64,000 bases of DNA from Purpureocillium takamizusanense (Eukaryota; Ascomycota; Sordariomycetes; Hypocreales; Ophiocordycipitaceae), in NCBI RefSeq assembly GCF_022605165.1, contig NC_063068.1, positions 1,798,001-1,862,000 on the forward strand, written 5' to 3'. Under the pieces are notes generated by a model. The model had not been told where the DNA came from, ran no database searches, and was given only the letters and a program-made list of their open reading frames with translations. Both the position numbers and the translations under genes were made by a program. Positions 32,878 to 44,035 of the stretch are shown piece by piece (position 1 is the stretch's first letter; every line of letters begins with the position of its first letter).

Positions 32878-35800
32878 TTAAATTGGTTCCTCACGCGGCT
32901 CGATGAGCACCTCATTCACCGCCACATGCTCCGGCTGCAACACCGCGTACATGATGGCGCCCGCAACGTCCTCCGCGTCCAGCACCTTGGCGCCCGACGG
33001 CTCGCCGTACTTCTTGAGCGCCTCCTGGTCCGTTGAGATGCCGAGCAGGTCCGTGTCCACGTTGCCTGGCTGGATCGACGTCACGCGCAAGCCCGAGTTC
33101 GCCGTCTCCAGCCGCAGCGCCTGCAGCGTCGCCTCGATGAAGAACTTGCTGCCTGAGTACACTCCCAGCCCAGGGAACACCTTGCGGCCCGCGTCCGACG
33201 AGATGGTCACGATGTGCCCCTTACCGCGCTTCAAGAAGCCCGGCACGGTGGATCCCAGACAGTGCAGCAGGCCCTTGCAGTTGACGTCGACCGTGCGCTC
33301 CCACTCCTCCGTCTGGGCGTTGGCCATGAGTGTAAAGTACATGACGCCGGCGCACACCACCAGGATGTCGATATCGCCGAGCTTCTCCGTGACCGTCTTC
33401 ATGAGCGACTGCACTTGCTCTGCACTCGTCACGTCTGTCGGATGCGCGAGAATTTTGCCGCAGCTCCCGGCAAGCTTGTTCTTGAGCTCCTCCAGCTTGT
33501 CCTTGCGGCGCGCTGCGATGGCAACATGCGCTCCCTCTCCAGCCAGTTTGGTGGCCACTGCGGCGCCCATCCCCGACGACGCGCCTGTCACGACGGCGAC
33601 CTTGCCGGCCAGGCGGCCCTTTTTAGCGCTGGAGTGAATCCCGTTGCCGTTGACGTGCAGCCGACGGGGCGGACGGGGCAGCCAGCCACGCGCATAGAAG
33701 TGACGCGCGTATGTCTCCCATAGGTTCGTATCAATCTTGGGGCGCTTAAGACCGTATATGTCCAAGGCAGGTTGTGTAGCATCATCCTTGAGAACCGTCA
33801 CACACTGCAGCGTATCCACCGTCGGCATGCCGCCACGCAGAATATCAACGGTGAAAGGGTTATCCTCGACTCGCGAGCCGCGCTTCTCGTTCCATAGCGC
33901 GACCCAGTCGTCAAAAGGCAGCTTCTTGGTTGGATAGCCCAAGGCGTTGAGGCTGTCAAAGACCTCGTTCGCGGTCACGGGATTGGGATCTCCCAGATGA
34001 TATAGGCGCTGCTTTGTGTCCGGGTGGTTGGCGAGTGTGATGATGGCGTCGCTCACGAAGTCAACGGGCGTCATTTCGGCGAGCCAGCTGTCTACCTCGG
34101 GCGCGTAGCCAAGGTGGAGGGACTCCACGAAGAGAGCATTCAGGAGATCGTAGGTGTTCGTAGAGCCTGTGATACTGTGGCCACTGATTGTGCCGGGGCG
34201 GTAGACCTTGACTGGGATGCCGCGTCGCCCGGCCTCGTAGACGAGCATTTCCGCAACCCACTTGGTCTGACCATAGCCGTCCAGCAGCTTCTCCGGAACA
34301 GCGTCAATATCGAGCATGGTTTCTTCGTTCCAGCCCTTGATCGAGGGGGGCAGCACGCCGTTTGTAGAAACGTGGTGCACAGTCGCTCCGGCGCGGGAAG
34401 CCAAGCGCAAGATCTCACGTGTGCCGCCCACGTTGGCGTTTCTCAGCGCAGCGTAGGGGTACACCAGGTTCACCGTGGCCGCGGCGTGGATGATGACCTC
34501 AACGCGGGAGGCGAGCTCGCTGAATGCCTCGGGCGACAGACCAAGTCGGTTTCGCGCCAGGTTACCGGGCACGATTTCCATGCGATCCAACATGGTGTCG
34601 TCCCAAATGCCCAGGTCGATGAGATTTTTGCGGATACGAGCGATACCGGCCGGCCGGTAGTTTTCTGCTGGCTCTGTGAATCGCACAAGGCAGAGAACAT
34701 GGGCAGAAGTGTTCTCAAGAATGGCCTTCAGGAGGAAAGCACCGAGGTAGCCAGTGGTGCCAGTAAGCAGAACAGTGTCGGCGTCGTTTAGTCTGCGCAA
34801 GGGCGTGCCGTTGGACTGGATCTCATCGGGTAGGATGCAGTCGGCGCGCAGGACGGCAGGCAAGTCGGCCTGGACGGCGGCGGTGTGACCATCTCGAGCC
34901 GCTCTCACGGCATCTAGGTGTCCCTCGAGCGTAGGTGTACCGGCCAGGGGTGCCAGAGGAACTGGGAAGCCGAATGCGCGTGTGAGTCGGCCGGCCAAGT
35001 CTGCCAAAATGAGCGAGTGGCCGCCGAGATCGAAGAAGCTATGGTTCGGAGTGATGGCGCTGACGGGGACATTGAGCGACGCAGCCCACATTTTGACAAT
35101 TGTGTCCATCTTAATCTTGGTGTCATGCTCCTTCTTCTTGTCCTTGACGGCGGGAGTTTTGGGGGATGGCGGCGGGGGAAGAGCCTTGAGATCGACTTTG
35201 CCAGACACGCCGTGAGTTGGAAGCTCATCGAGTTCCACCCACAGGGGCGGAATCATGTAATGCGCCAGGTGATCCGAGAGGGCTCGACGCGCCACAGGGC
35301 TGTAGCCGGACTCATCAACCACCAACACGGTGCGACCACGAGGTTCGCCCTTGTCTGGCACCACGTAGGCCACAAGCTGCTTCTCGAGACCCTCGCCTCG
35401 CGCAACAACAGCGCAGTCACGCACGGCAAGGTACTTGACGATGGACGTCTCGACAGCGCCGGGCTGAACCGTGTAGCCTCGCGTCTTGATCATGCCGCCC
35501 ACACGGCCAGTAATCTCCAGAAGCCCCGAGGGCAACAGCCGCGCCATGTCTCCGGTGCGGTACATGCGGGCATCCGGTCGGGACTCGAAAGGATCCACCT
35601 GGAAGGCCTTGGCCGTCGTCTCGGGAAGGTTGAGGTAGCCACGGGCCAGCAGCTCGCCTCCGACGTAGAGCTCGCCGCTCGTACCAACTGCTACCCTGTT
35701 GCCAGCCACGTCGAGGATATAGATGTGTTCGGGATCCAGAGGTGGGCCGACAGGGCAAATGCGGGCCTCGAAGTCGACAAAGGTCTTGATATCGCCTGCA

Positions 35801-36738
35801 GCGACCTCGTGCGTCTCACTGGCGCTGTACACGTTGAGCAGGCGAGTTTGAGGCAGCGCAGCAAAAGCCCTTCGGCATAGATCAGTCGTCACCACCTCAC
35901 CATTCAGCCACAGCGACTTGAGGTGTGGCAGCTTCTCGCCGAGGTTCGAGTGTCGAGACAGAACGGTCGCGAGGAGTGTGGGTGTCATGAGGGTATCAGT
36001 AATGTTTCGAGAAGAAAGGAAATCGACCAAGCCGACGGGATCGTAGCTCGCATGGTCGGGCACGGCGACCGTTGTCGCACCGCGCAGCAGCGGCCGCAGC
36101 ATCTCCCACACGAAGAAGACGTTGCAAGCCACCCTGTCGCCGGGCTGGAGGTCCTGTAGATTGAATCGCAGGTCGTACGAGAGAATCGACGCCTTGTGCG
36201 GATTCGCAATGCCCTTTGGCTGGCCCGTCGTACCCGACGAGTACGACACAAAGGCGAGACGGTCAATATCCTCCTCACAGGGTAGTGGCGCGTACATCTC
36301 GGCGGACAGTAGGACGGGCTTTTGGGCACCGATGCTCGTCGCATCGGGCTGGTCGATGATAATGACGGGGACGTCGGCCTTGATGTTGCCTGCGTGGGCC
36401 TTTTGTGTGACAATGACCTTGGGGTTCGCGTCATCTATCACATCCCGCAACAGACCAGCCGGGTAGGCCAACTCGAGGACGAGATACGCGCCTCCCGCGC
36501 GCAACGCGGCAAGGAAAGCGATGACATTATCGGCGCTGCGGCCCATGAGGACACCAACGAGGTCTTCGCGGCCGACGCCATACTGGCGCAGCTTGTCGGC
36601 GAGAGCCCATGTCTCGCGGTCGAGGTCGGCGTAGGTCAGGGAGACATTCTCGTCCTCGAGGGCCACAGCGTTGGGTGTCGCCTGCGCCTGCTGGACGAAC
36701 TGCGCGGCGAGGTCTTTTGTCGTGTCGAGGATCGCCAT
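32878..36738 (-). CDS. ATRR: A-T-R1-R2 carboxylic acid reductase, glycine betaine reductase type
   Basis: Single exon of 1,286 residues from an ATG (36738) preceded by a CA-rich leader. Domains in order: adenylation (about 10-520) with SYSSGTTGQPKG at 165-176, YRTGD at 393-397 and GRVGGMIKTRG near 411-421; phosphopantetheine carrier with LGGHS, Ser575; thioester reductase R1 with TGTTGYLG at 659-666 and YGQTK (Tyr822/Lys826); and a C-terminal short-chain dehydrogenase R2 with TGASSGMG at 1051-1058 and YSGSK (Tyr1194/Lys1198). This four-domain layout is that of the fungal glycine betaine reductase described from Aspergillus nidulans. That enzyme activates betaine with ATP, reduces the thioester to betaine aldehyde in R1, then reduces it to choline in R2 with NADPH. 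The block where amino-acid-activating A domains carry an Asp (FDxS) reads FFVWEM here, so a free alpha-amine is probably not bound. It needs a phosphopantetheinyl transferase, which is not in the window. Substrate assignment rests on architecture. Confidence 0.9.
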   Translation of the reverse strand: MAILDTTKDLAAQFVQQAQATPNAVALEDENVSLTYADLDRETWALADKLRQYGVGREDLVGVLMGRSADNVIAFLAALRAGGAYLVLELAYPAGLLRDVIDDANPKVIVTQKAHAGNIKADVPVIIIDQPDATSIGAQKPVLLSAEMYAPLPCEEDIDRLAFVSYSSGTTGQPKGIANPHKASILSYDLRFNLQDLQPGDRVACNVFFVWEMLRPLLRGATTVAVPDHASYDPVGLVDFLSSRNITDTLMTPTLLATVLSRHSNLGEKLPHLKSLWLNGEVVTTDLCRRAFAALPQTRLLNVYSASETHEVAAGDIKTFVDFEARICPVGPPLDPEHIYILDVAGNRVAVGTSGELYVGGELLARGYLNLPETTAKAFQVDPFESRPDARMYRTGDMARLLPSGLLEITGRVGGMIKTRGYTVQPGAVETSIVKYLAVRDCAVVARGEGLEKQLVAYVVPDKGEPRGRTVLVVDESGYSPVARRALSDHLAHYMIPPLWVELDELPTHGVSGKVDLKALPPPPSPKTPAVKDKKKEHDTKIKMDTIVKMWAASLNVPVSAITPNHSFFDLGGHSLILADLAGRLTRAFGFPVPLAPLAGTPTLEGHLDAVRAARDGHTAAVQADLPAVLRADCILPDEIQSNGTPLRRLNDADTVLLTGTTGYLGAFLLKAILENTSAHVLCLVRFTEPAENYRPAGIARIRKNLIDLGIWDDTMLDRMEIVPGNLARNRLGLSPEAFSELASRVEVIIHAAATVNLVYPYAALRNANVGGTREILRLASRAGATVHHVSTNGVLPPSIKGWNEETMLDIDAVPEKLLDGYGQTKWVAEMLVYEAGRRGIPVKVYRPGTISGHSITGSTNTYDLLNALFVESLHLGYAPEVDSWLAEMTPVDFVSDAIITLANHPDTKQRLYHLGDPNPVTANEVFDSLNALGYPTKKLPFDDWVALWNEKRGSRVEDNPFTVDILRGGMPTVDTLQCVTVLKDDATQPALDIYGLKRPKIDTNLWETYARHFYARGWLPRPPRRLHVNGNGIHSSAKKGRLAGKVAVVTGASSGMGAAVATKLAGEGAHVAIAARRKDKLEELKNKLAGSCGKILAHPTDVTSAEQVQSLMKTVTEKLGDIDILVVCAGVMYFTLMANAQTEEWERTVDVNCKGLLHCLGSTVPGFLKRGKGHIVTISSDAGRKVFPGLGVYSGSKFFIEATLQALRLETANSGLRVTSIQPGNVDTDLLGISTDQEALKKYGEPSGAKVLDAEDVAGAIMYAVLQPEHVAVNEVLIEPREEPI

Positions 36739-36757
36739 TGTGTGTGTGTGTGTTTGT
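36739..36757 (-). promoter_or_regulatory. CA-repeat 5' leader of the A-T-R-R reductase
   Basis: Read on the minus strand, a CA-rich run ends directly at the start codon, giving a CACAATGG context that supports this ATG over the upstream in-frame ATG at 36879. Confidence 0.6.
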
Positions 36758-38569
36758 GTATATGTCGAGGGAGGGAGAGAATGGCGCCGCGGCGGGAGTG
36801 CCTGGATTGGCGCAATGACGTGGCGGGGGATTAAAGTTGAGGGGAGGAGGGGGGGCCCCGAAGGTTGAGGAAAGTGCAACGGAGGACGCAGTTGCCGCTA
36901 TCGGATCGCTGCTCCAGCGGTCTCGATCGACGCACGGCCTTCCTTGTTCAAACTTGTAATTCGCTCGCAGCAGGCAATGGCAAGTTTTGAGATACGAATG
37001 GAAATCGACGCTCGGGTCGGAGTCGTGGGTGATGCGGCGGCCGTGTCGTCACGAGGGGTGGGATCGGCACAAAGATGGATGCAAGCAGGACGCCCGACGA
37101 CCCGAAAGCAAAGGGGGACGGCGGTAGCGTATCCGTCTAGTTGCAGAGGCAGTGCGCTGTATCTCTCAGACGCACCGTTGGGACGACACAAGAGAGGGAA
37201 AAGGGCACGCGACCAAAAGGCGACGGCAAGAATGAAGGAGCGGCGAGGGAAGCGGGCGCCGTCGTGGGAACGGCGAGCGGCTTTCTAAAGAAGCCGCACG
37301 ACGAGCTTGCCCCCCCCTTGCACGCCATTGAGCTCCCCCAACTCCTCTCGTTCGCCTCCCCCACGACGGCTGCCTCCACGAAGACATGGCAAGCAGATTT
37401 GTCGGCGCGTCATTGGCCTTGGACTGGAGGCGTGTGGAGGGAGGCCGGGTCGCCGCCCCTCTGTAATACAAATAGCACTCCCAAAAGATGGATCATGGCA
37501 TGCCCACACCGAAGCCCAGATCAGGACCGGATCCGCCGCCACCGATGCGGTGCATAGTTGCTCTCCTCGACGCGATTCCCTTTTATCCCCCTTACTGCAA
37601 AGCTCTTGCAGACATGTTTCCCTCCACCAGCCCGGCTGGAGTTGCCCCAGGCACAACTCGACGGGCACGCTATCATCGTGGCACCAGCAGCAGCTCCGCG
37701 TCGCCGGCGTTGCTCCGATGAGAAAAACAGCTGGCGACATTCCGGGGCCTGAACGCATTATCGCGACGCCATGCCCCATCCGGTCTAGATCCTTTACGTC
37801 TGTCCCTCCATCACCAGCAAGGACCAGTTGGGTTGGCAACCTTCGAACCCCAACAAAAAAAATTATGGCCGCCCCTGGACTGCGTCGCCCCTGCTCCTGA
37901 CATGTGAAAAAAGGGTGGCTTGCAGCGCGCTGCGGGGGGGACACGCGACGACTTGCCATTCGTGTCACCCACGCATGGCCTGGAGATGGAGATGGAAACG
38001 GTGCTGGGACTGCGACTGCCCGATGCGGCAGCGAGTGCATTGCATTGATGGATGAGCTGCGCCCGCAGATTGTGGCAACGCCGGGCAGACATGGCATGCC
38101 CGCCCTTATCGATGCTTTGCAGCTGTCAAATGCCGGCAGTCGAATAAGGTACAAACGGATACATACATGCCCATTGCCGCAGGCCTCGATGCCGCAAAAA
38201 AATAAGGGACCTTGGTGGAACAAGGTTGGCTGGCCCGGATACAGCACCAACAGCAAGCGCAACAGCAACAGCACAGGACCAAGGCTTGGCTTTTAGCTGG
38301 CCTGCATGTCACTGCAGGATGGTATGCAGTGCTGCGTAATAAGCTTCCCGTTCGTCCGCCCACAATGGATGCGGCCTGTGCATGAGCCTACATGTAGATA
38401 ACAACAACCTGACATCGCAGCAAGCAACACCACAATAGGGGGTATCATTACTATGGATGCAATCGATCATCGTCGCTCGCGCATGCGCAAAACAGAGCCC
38501 AATCCGCAGTACTCCGGAAACAAAAAATGCCCAGCCCTCTCATCCCATTTCCTCTCGTCTCGTCTCGTC
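36758..38569. other. Intergenic, no supported gene
   Basis: Promoter of the reductase and 3' flank of the permease. The 329-codon open frame at 37285-38274 (-) starts at CTG, has composition unlike its neighbours and contains no recognisable domain, so it is not called. Confidence 0.6.
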
Positions 38570-40105
38570 TCAAATGCCCACCCGCCCCATGCTAATGTCC
38601 GCATCTTCCACCTTGACCATCCTGGTCCTGTACACCAGCTTGTGCCCAACATACAAAACAACAAAGATGATGACGCTAATATAGGACGCGAAGAAGTTGC
38701 TCGTGTCCCAGTCCATGAACACGGTGAAGCCGCTCGTCATCAGAATGAGCACATTGAAGAACAGGCCGAACCACGACAGGTACGGCTGGAAAGGCGCTCG
38801 GTACGGCAGCTCCGACCGTGACGTCCCCTTGGCGTGCAGCACCTTCTGGAAGCGCAGGTGGCATATGTTGATGAGCGACCAGGTGATGAAGCCGGCCACT
38901 GCCGTGATGTTGAGCAGCCAGTTGAACACCGTCTCGCCGTTCTTGGACAGGTTGAGGAAACCAAGCAGCCCAAAGGATGCGCACACAGCCACTGACCAGT
39001 ACGGCGTGCCGAATCGGTTCGTCGCCTTGAGAAAGCCCGGGGCGTGGCCCTCCTCTGCCAAGGCGATCAGGATGCGGCTGCTCGAGTAAACGTCCGAGTT
39101 GGCCGCCGTGAGCACGGCCGTCAGTAGCACAGCGTTGATGATGTGTGGTAGCACCTGCACGCCGGCCAGATTCGCGATGATGACGAGCGGCGAGGCGGAG
39201 GCGTTGGTCGACGTCTTCTGGAGGTCAAGGTTGTCGTGCGGCACGTTGAGCCCAATGAAGAAGACGGTCGTGACGAAGAGCGTGAAGATGCCCCAGTACG
39301 TCCAGCGGATGGCCGAAGGAATGGCCTTGCCCGGGTTCTCCGTCTCGCCGGCGCCAATGCCCACCAGCTCCGACCCCTGGTAGCTGAACCCGGCCGTGAT
39401 GAGCACAGCCCAGAAGCCGACAAACTTGCCCGTGGCGCCCGACACCATGTACTCGGCAAAAGCGCCGGGGTACACCCAGTACTTGAAGCCGATGTAGCCC
39501 TGGTCGCCGACGCCGGCGTTGACGCAAATGGAGAAGATGATGAATCCGACAATGGTGACGACCTTGATGCTCGAGAACCACATTTCCAGCTCACCGAACC
39601 ATCGAATCGGAAGAAAGTTTGCTGCCGTGAAGATGACCCAGAAGACGGCGATCCAGATGCCAATGCTAAGGCTCTCATTCCAGTACTGAATGATGAGACC
39701 CGCGGCTGTGAGCTCCAGCGCATATGTGATGGTCCAGCTAAACCAGTAGATCCAGCCCATGGCAAAGCCTAGGGTTGGATCCACGAAGCGAGAGGCATAC
39801 ACAGTGAAGGCACCAGCGACGGGCATGTAGGCGGCCATCTCGCCCAGTCCTGTCATGACGGAGTAGACAACGATACCGACAAAGAAGAAGGCAATCAGCA
39901 GCGAAGCAGGGCCAGCCTTGGACAGGGCGCCCCCTGTGCCCAGAAAGAGTCCCGTGCCAATGGTGCCGCCAATGGCGATGAACTGCAGGTGGCGGCCCTG
40001 CAGGGCGCGCTTGAGACCGGTCTCACCAGCTTCGACATCTTCGCTGGGCTTCTCGCTAACGACCCTATCCTTGCTCAATCGTGGGGGAGTCGACATGTCG
40101 GCCAT
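38570..40105 (-). CDS. Amino-acid permease (APC superfamily, YAT/AAT group)
   Basis: Single exon of 511 residues from the ATG at 40105. The family hallmark LQGRHLQFIAIGGTIGTGLF lies at the first transmembrane segment after a ~35-residue cytoplasmic tail. About twelve hydrophobic segments follow. Conserved blocks include GEMAAYMPVAGAF, GFSYQGSELVGIGAGE near the sixth segment, and SDVYSSSRILIALAEEG. The C-terminus is short and polar. Members are plasma-membrane proton symporters for amino acids, sometimes for betaine-like or choline-related amines. The substrate range cannot be read from sequence. It sits 1.8 kb upstream of the A-T-R-R reductase start on the same strand, so it could supply that enzyme's substrate, but co-location alone is weak evidence. 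Confidence 0.93.
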   Translation of the reverse strand: MADMSTPPRLSKDRVVSEKPSEDVEAGETGLKRALQGRHLQFIAIGGTIGTGLFLGTGGALSKAGPASLLIAFFFVGIVVYSVMTGLGEMAAYMPVAGAFTVYASRFVDPTLGFAMGWIYWFSWTITYALELTAAGLIIQYWNESLSIGIWIAVFWVIFTAANFLPIRWFGELEMWFSSIKVVTIVGFIIFSICVNAGVGDQGYIGFKYWVYPGAFAEYMVSGATGKFVGFWAVLITAGFSYQGSELVGIGAGETENPGKAIPSAIRWTYWGIFTLFVTTVFFIGLNVPHDNLDLQKTSTNASASPLVIIANLAGVQVLPHIINAVLLTAVLTAANSDVYSSSRILIALAEEGHAPGFLKATNRFGTPYWSVAVCASFGLLGFLNLSKNGETVFNWLLNITAVAGFITWSLINICHLRFQKVLHAKGTSRSELPYRAPFQPYLSWFGLFFNVLILMTSGFTVFMDWDTSNFFASYISVIIFVVLYVGHKLVYRTRMVKVEDADISMGRVGI

Positions 40106-42534
40106 GGTGAGGGTCGGGGTTTTTCGAAGGACGTTTTCGTTCTTTGCCCTTGCGAGAGGAGATTCGGTGGAAGAGTCGCCGGGGACTGGGTCTACCTGAC
40201 GATGGGCGAGGCGAAGGAGGCGAAGGAAGTCTTCGTGATGCTGCTCAAAGAGCCAGCAGCAGAACGGATCACAGTCAGGGGCGAAAAGAGACGGAGGAGG
40301 CTCGCAAGTACGAAGAGGGGGCAGCTCCACGCCCTTTATGCGGGATGTGTCTTTCGGACCCTCTAGGGCCGGCAACACGGCCACGGCTCCTTCATAGTAG
40401 TAGTCAGTAGCAGCAGATCAGCAACCGGCGCCTGCTCTCGGCCGTCGTGGAGATCCCTCCATCCACCATGCTCTTGGACTTTGCCCCATCGCCCCATATC
40501 TAGAGGGAGCAAATTTCTCTCCGCGGTAGCTTCCATGAAACGTAACTCCACGTATGTGACAGCCGCCGCGGAGCTGCCTCTAGCCCACGGCGTATCCCCT
40601 GCCTCTTCGTACGGCCTACAAAGCCGGAAGTCGGGGCTGACAGTTGTCGATGCGCTCGGTGCCCCAACTTGGCGCATTGTCGGCTGTGGACGGGATGCGG
40701 CGCCGCAAGCGGCCGTTAGGGTGCCTGCAGAAAAAACGACGGAAAGGCTGCTGGAATTCTTCACAGAACCTTGGAAGCCTTCCTCCACTTCTAGCGCCGC
40801 CGCCACCGTAGATTTTTCCCCTGCTTAGCCCGCACAACGGCAGCCATGGGGCGAATCTGCAACAGTCGGCGAAACCGATCCGCTAGAAGGACGCCGTCCT
40901 CAGGGCCAATGAGCTGTAAGACCAGGCGTCGCTTGGGCCCAAGAAGGGAAAATTTTTCGATGGCTCAGATAAGACGGCTCGCAATGCCTGCCAAGCTTTA
41001 TGGTGGACGGGCGGCAGATGGCAGTGCTGGCAGCGGTGGAGCCTGCCTCTCTGGCACCCAAATTTCCGTCGCGCTTGTCCGACGGTACAGGAGGAGATAC
41101 GAGCTCGGGACTCGGAGGACAGCGCAGGTGTCGCAACGGCACACGCAGCGTCGTTGTCGTCCCGTGTGTTCGTAGGTCCACGCTGATCCTGATCTGACGG
41201 CCACGCGTGACTTTTCCCGCGATCGTCTCCTGGCTTGCTAGGCTGGCTCGTCGCTCGCCGCCCGGTGCGTGTCCGGTGCTGTAGCGTGACGCCGCGACTC
41301 GTACGACTCATGACCCTGCCCTGCCAGCCAGCCCATGCTTTCGGTCAGTGCCTGCCGCAGCAAGATAGCGAGTACAGTCGTCTGCGGTTATGTAGTTCTC
41401 ATTGCATAATGTTTCCAGGGTTCAGATGTGAGCCATGAGGCGATTGTTCCTCCAAAGGAATAGTCGGGGTGAAAGCGGGAGCGATTACAGGGACTGGTGG
41501 CCCGACTCCGGACCGGATCGCTTGACAGAGTCACTTCTTGGCATTGGGACTGGCAGAGTCAGGTACCCTGGGATGCCCTCGGTCGTTTTGGCTCTCAGAG
41601 CAATCGCGTTGTGCGACCCGACAGGACCCCGAGCGGATCCGCTATCGCTGATCTAGGCCGGGTATCGACAGTCCCTTCTCCGTAAAAGCTTTCCCCGCGA
41701 TGTCGGTGGGTAATCATAAACTTGCTCTCTTTGTCGAGTCTCCGATACAGGCTCCGATTGCTCCGCCGCCGTCGTACTTCGTAGTCCGTAGCTGCAGGCT
41801 CATATTGTGTACCGTTGACGAAGTCACAAGCCCGAATGCCGAGCTGAGTCTTGCGTTGATGATCTTAGTATTGACTTGAGAGCGGCGATGCCACATCCAG
41901 CTTCGGTTGGGAAGGGGTTGCTTGTCGCCAGTCAGCGACCCGTGAGCTAGCCCTTGATCTTCAGGTAGTCGAGGATCACCCGCCTCCTGGCCTTTGGACG
42001 ACAATACGCGGGCATGGGCTTCTGACGCAGCCAATGCAATCAATCAGCTGTCATACAGACCTCGTCGTGGGACTGGCGCCGTAATTGGATGGGGTGGTTC
42101 TTCTCGTGTGGTGGCGCGCGCTACTGTTCATTCAAAGTAGAGTACTCATGCGTCAGAGCTAATACTTTGGATGATGCCAGTGAACAAGTCTGCATCAGCA
42201 GGGGTCCCGATTTGGACCGGGTGAGCTGGTGGCAGCTGGGCGACAAGCGAAATCGAAGTGCTTGGATCGTTCCTTCCCTTCAATTTGGGTGCGAAATGGA
42301 AGCCTCCTCATGGTAAGGCAAGTACCTGTCCAGTCGCGCCTGCTTTAGCACCTAGGCCATCAACAATCGTGTTCAGCCGCTCCGGCTTCCACGTCTTAGG
42401 TTTAATTCTGCCGATAGTCAACGTGTGAAGCCACGCTCGTCTTGAGAAGAACAACTCTCGGAAAGCCAGCAGGCGCCTGTCAAAACTTGGCTCCACAGCG
42501 CTTGTGAAGCATCGTTCGGGTCGGCTGTGCCTCC
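40106..42534. other. Intergenic, no supported gene
   Basis: Shared upstream region between the leftward permease and the rightward phosphotransferase-like gene. Several ORFs of 60-140 codons are present on both strands, but none shows a domain. A TACTTCGTA/CTCCGTA-like word occurs near 41774. Confidence 0.6.
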
Positions 42535-44035
42535 ATGGAGTCGGGCGAAGCCGCAAGCAACATCCTTGACCCTTGGCCAACGTCTGCAGATGGAAATGAG
42601 TGGGACGGCAAGGGACTACTGGACCTGGTCCAGCGCGGCGAGAGTCCATTTAGGAAGAGTCTGGATATCCGCGCTTTGATTGTCGAGATCGAGCAGAGCC
42701 TCAAGTCGAGTGTCCTGGACATTCCCATGGCCTACTTTGGAGCGCACCACTTTGTGAATACTTCCCTTCACAACATCCTTGAAAGATATACGCTAATGTT
42801 CGGATGGCTAGGGCTTTCACGTGGTTCTCAAAGCCCGGTCCGATGTTATCGTCCGAGTGTCGCGCGAGGACACATGCAACCGGGCATATCGCGGATCGAT
42901 CACGCAACAGTTGCAGCTGCTCAACAGTCAATTTGAGCTCGACGTTTACCGAGCTCTGGTACCTCTAGGGAGCCCGTTCAATTGCGGGCCGGTGTATCAC
43001 CGTGATCCGGTACTTGCAGCCGCTCGTTCTACTTCCTCTGTACGCGGCGTTTCCGGTCGCAGAATAGTTGTCTTCGAAAGAGCAGAGGGCGAGAAATACG
43101 ACTACGTGCGATGGCGGGCATTAAGCGCCGAACAGAAGGTGAGTAGTCCCACTGTGAACGTTGGGAGTTGGTGCTGGTGGTTTCATATTGACATGCTTAG
43201 TCTCGCCTGCTGCGAGAGGCTGCAGATGCTGCCGCGCGGCTCTTCGAATTTGAGCCATCACAAGCCTTCTCTTCCACCTGGATGCGGCGTCGGGCATCTG
43301 GCCTCGACTTCCAGTCTCCGCCTGCGGATTTCCCGGCGAGCCGCCAAGCATGTGAGGTCTTGCTTAAGAACAAAGTTCGTGACACTGTTCAACGCGCGGC
43401 GTCCAACTACCATGGCATGAAGAAGTCGCAGCTCAGTCGTCTTGATACTCTGGAAAAGACTTTACAGCAGCTCTGTTCGTGCCTTCTTCCACAGCCACGC
43501 AGCTACCAGGATGAAAATATGCTCTATCGTTTCGTTCTGGATCATGGCGACTTTGGGATACACAACATGACAATCGCACCAGCCGATGCCGACAACATGC
43601 GTATAACTTCCGTCTTTGACTAGGAGGAAGGGGCGGTTGTTCCGGCATTGTTGTCGGAGCCGAAGATGATTGTCACAGCTGACCTAGTCTTAAGTGAGAC
43701 TCTTGAGCCGTCCATTACTCGATGGGGTGACGGCGACACGCCCGGAAAGATGGCTGAATATACGATTTGGTCAAAGGAATATTACAAAGTAACAGTCACC
43801 ACATCGAAGATTGCCTCTGCAAAGCTCTAACATACAGAGCTAGGCACTGTTTTCTCGGGCTCCGATTTACGAACAAGTTCTCGAAGCTGGGCGCGATGCC
43901 CGTTACCTTTGGGCTTCTCTAGGTCGCATCGACAAAGGCGAGGTGGACGTGCCGCACATGGTCGAACAGCTGGCTGGCTGGGCAGCAGTTAAGAGCACGG
44001 AACTAGAGCGGCGGAATGGCGAAGGCAGCAGCTAG
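42535..44035 (+). pseudogene. Aminoglycoside phosphotransferase-like gene with in-frame TAG
   Basis: Four exons, 42535-42753, 42812-43138, 43201-43788 and 43844-44035, join in phase with GT..AG introns of 55-62 nt. The frame would run 441 codons but carries TAG at 43621-43623 (codon 323). The fold is the APH/choline-kinase superfamily (PF01636): N-lobe GFHVVLKARSDVIVRVSRED after intron 1, then the catalytic loop LDHGDFGIHNMTI. The TAG falls right after VFD, in the metal-binding motif where relatives have D-W-E, so Trp to stop is the likely change. Downstream of the stop the frame stays conserved (EEGAVVPALLSEP, then YYK|ALFSRAP across an intron, and RYLWASLGRIDKG). A single G-to-A on this strand (C-to-T in a CpA on the other) would explain it and fits RIP-type mutation. 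It may also be a recent null allele, a sequencing error, or a shortened 322-residue protein that lacks the C-terminal lobe. Confidence 0.75.

Noticed and set aside
37285..38274. 329-codon open frame on the minus strand in the reductase/permease gap
   Set aside because: It begins at CTG, the first ATG is about 57 codons in, composition drifts along its length, and no domain or signal is recognisable. Long chance frames are expected in GC-rich DNA.
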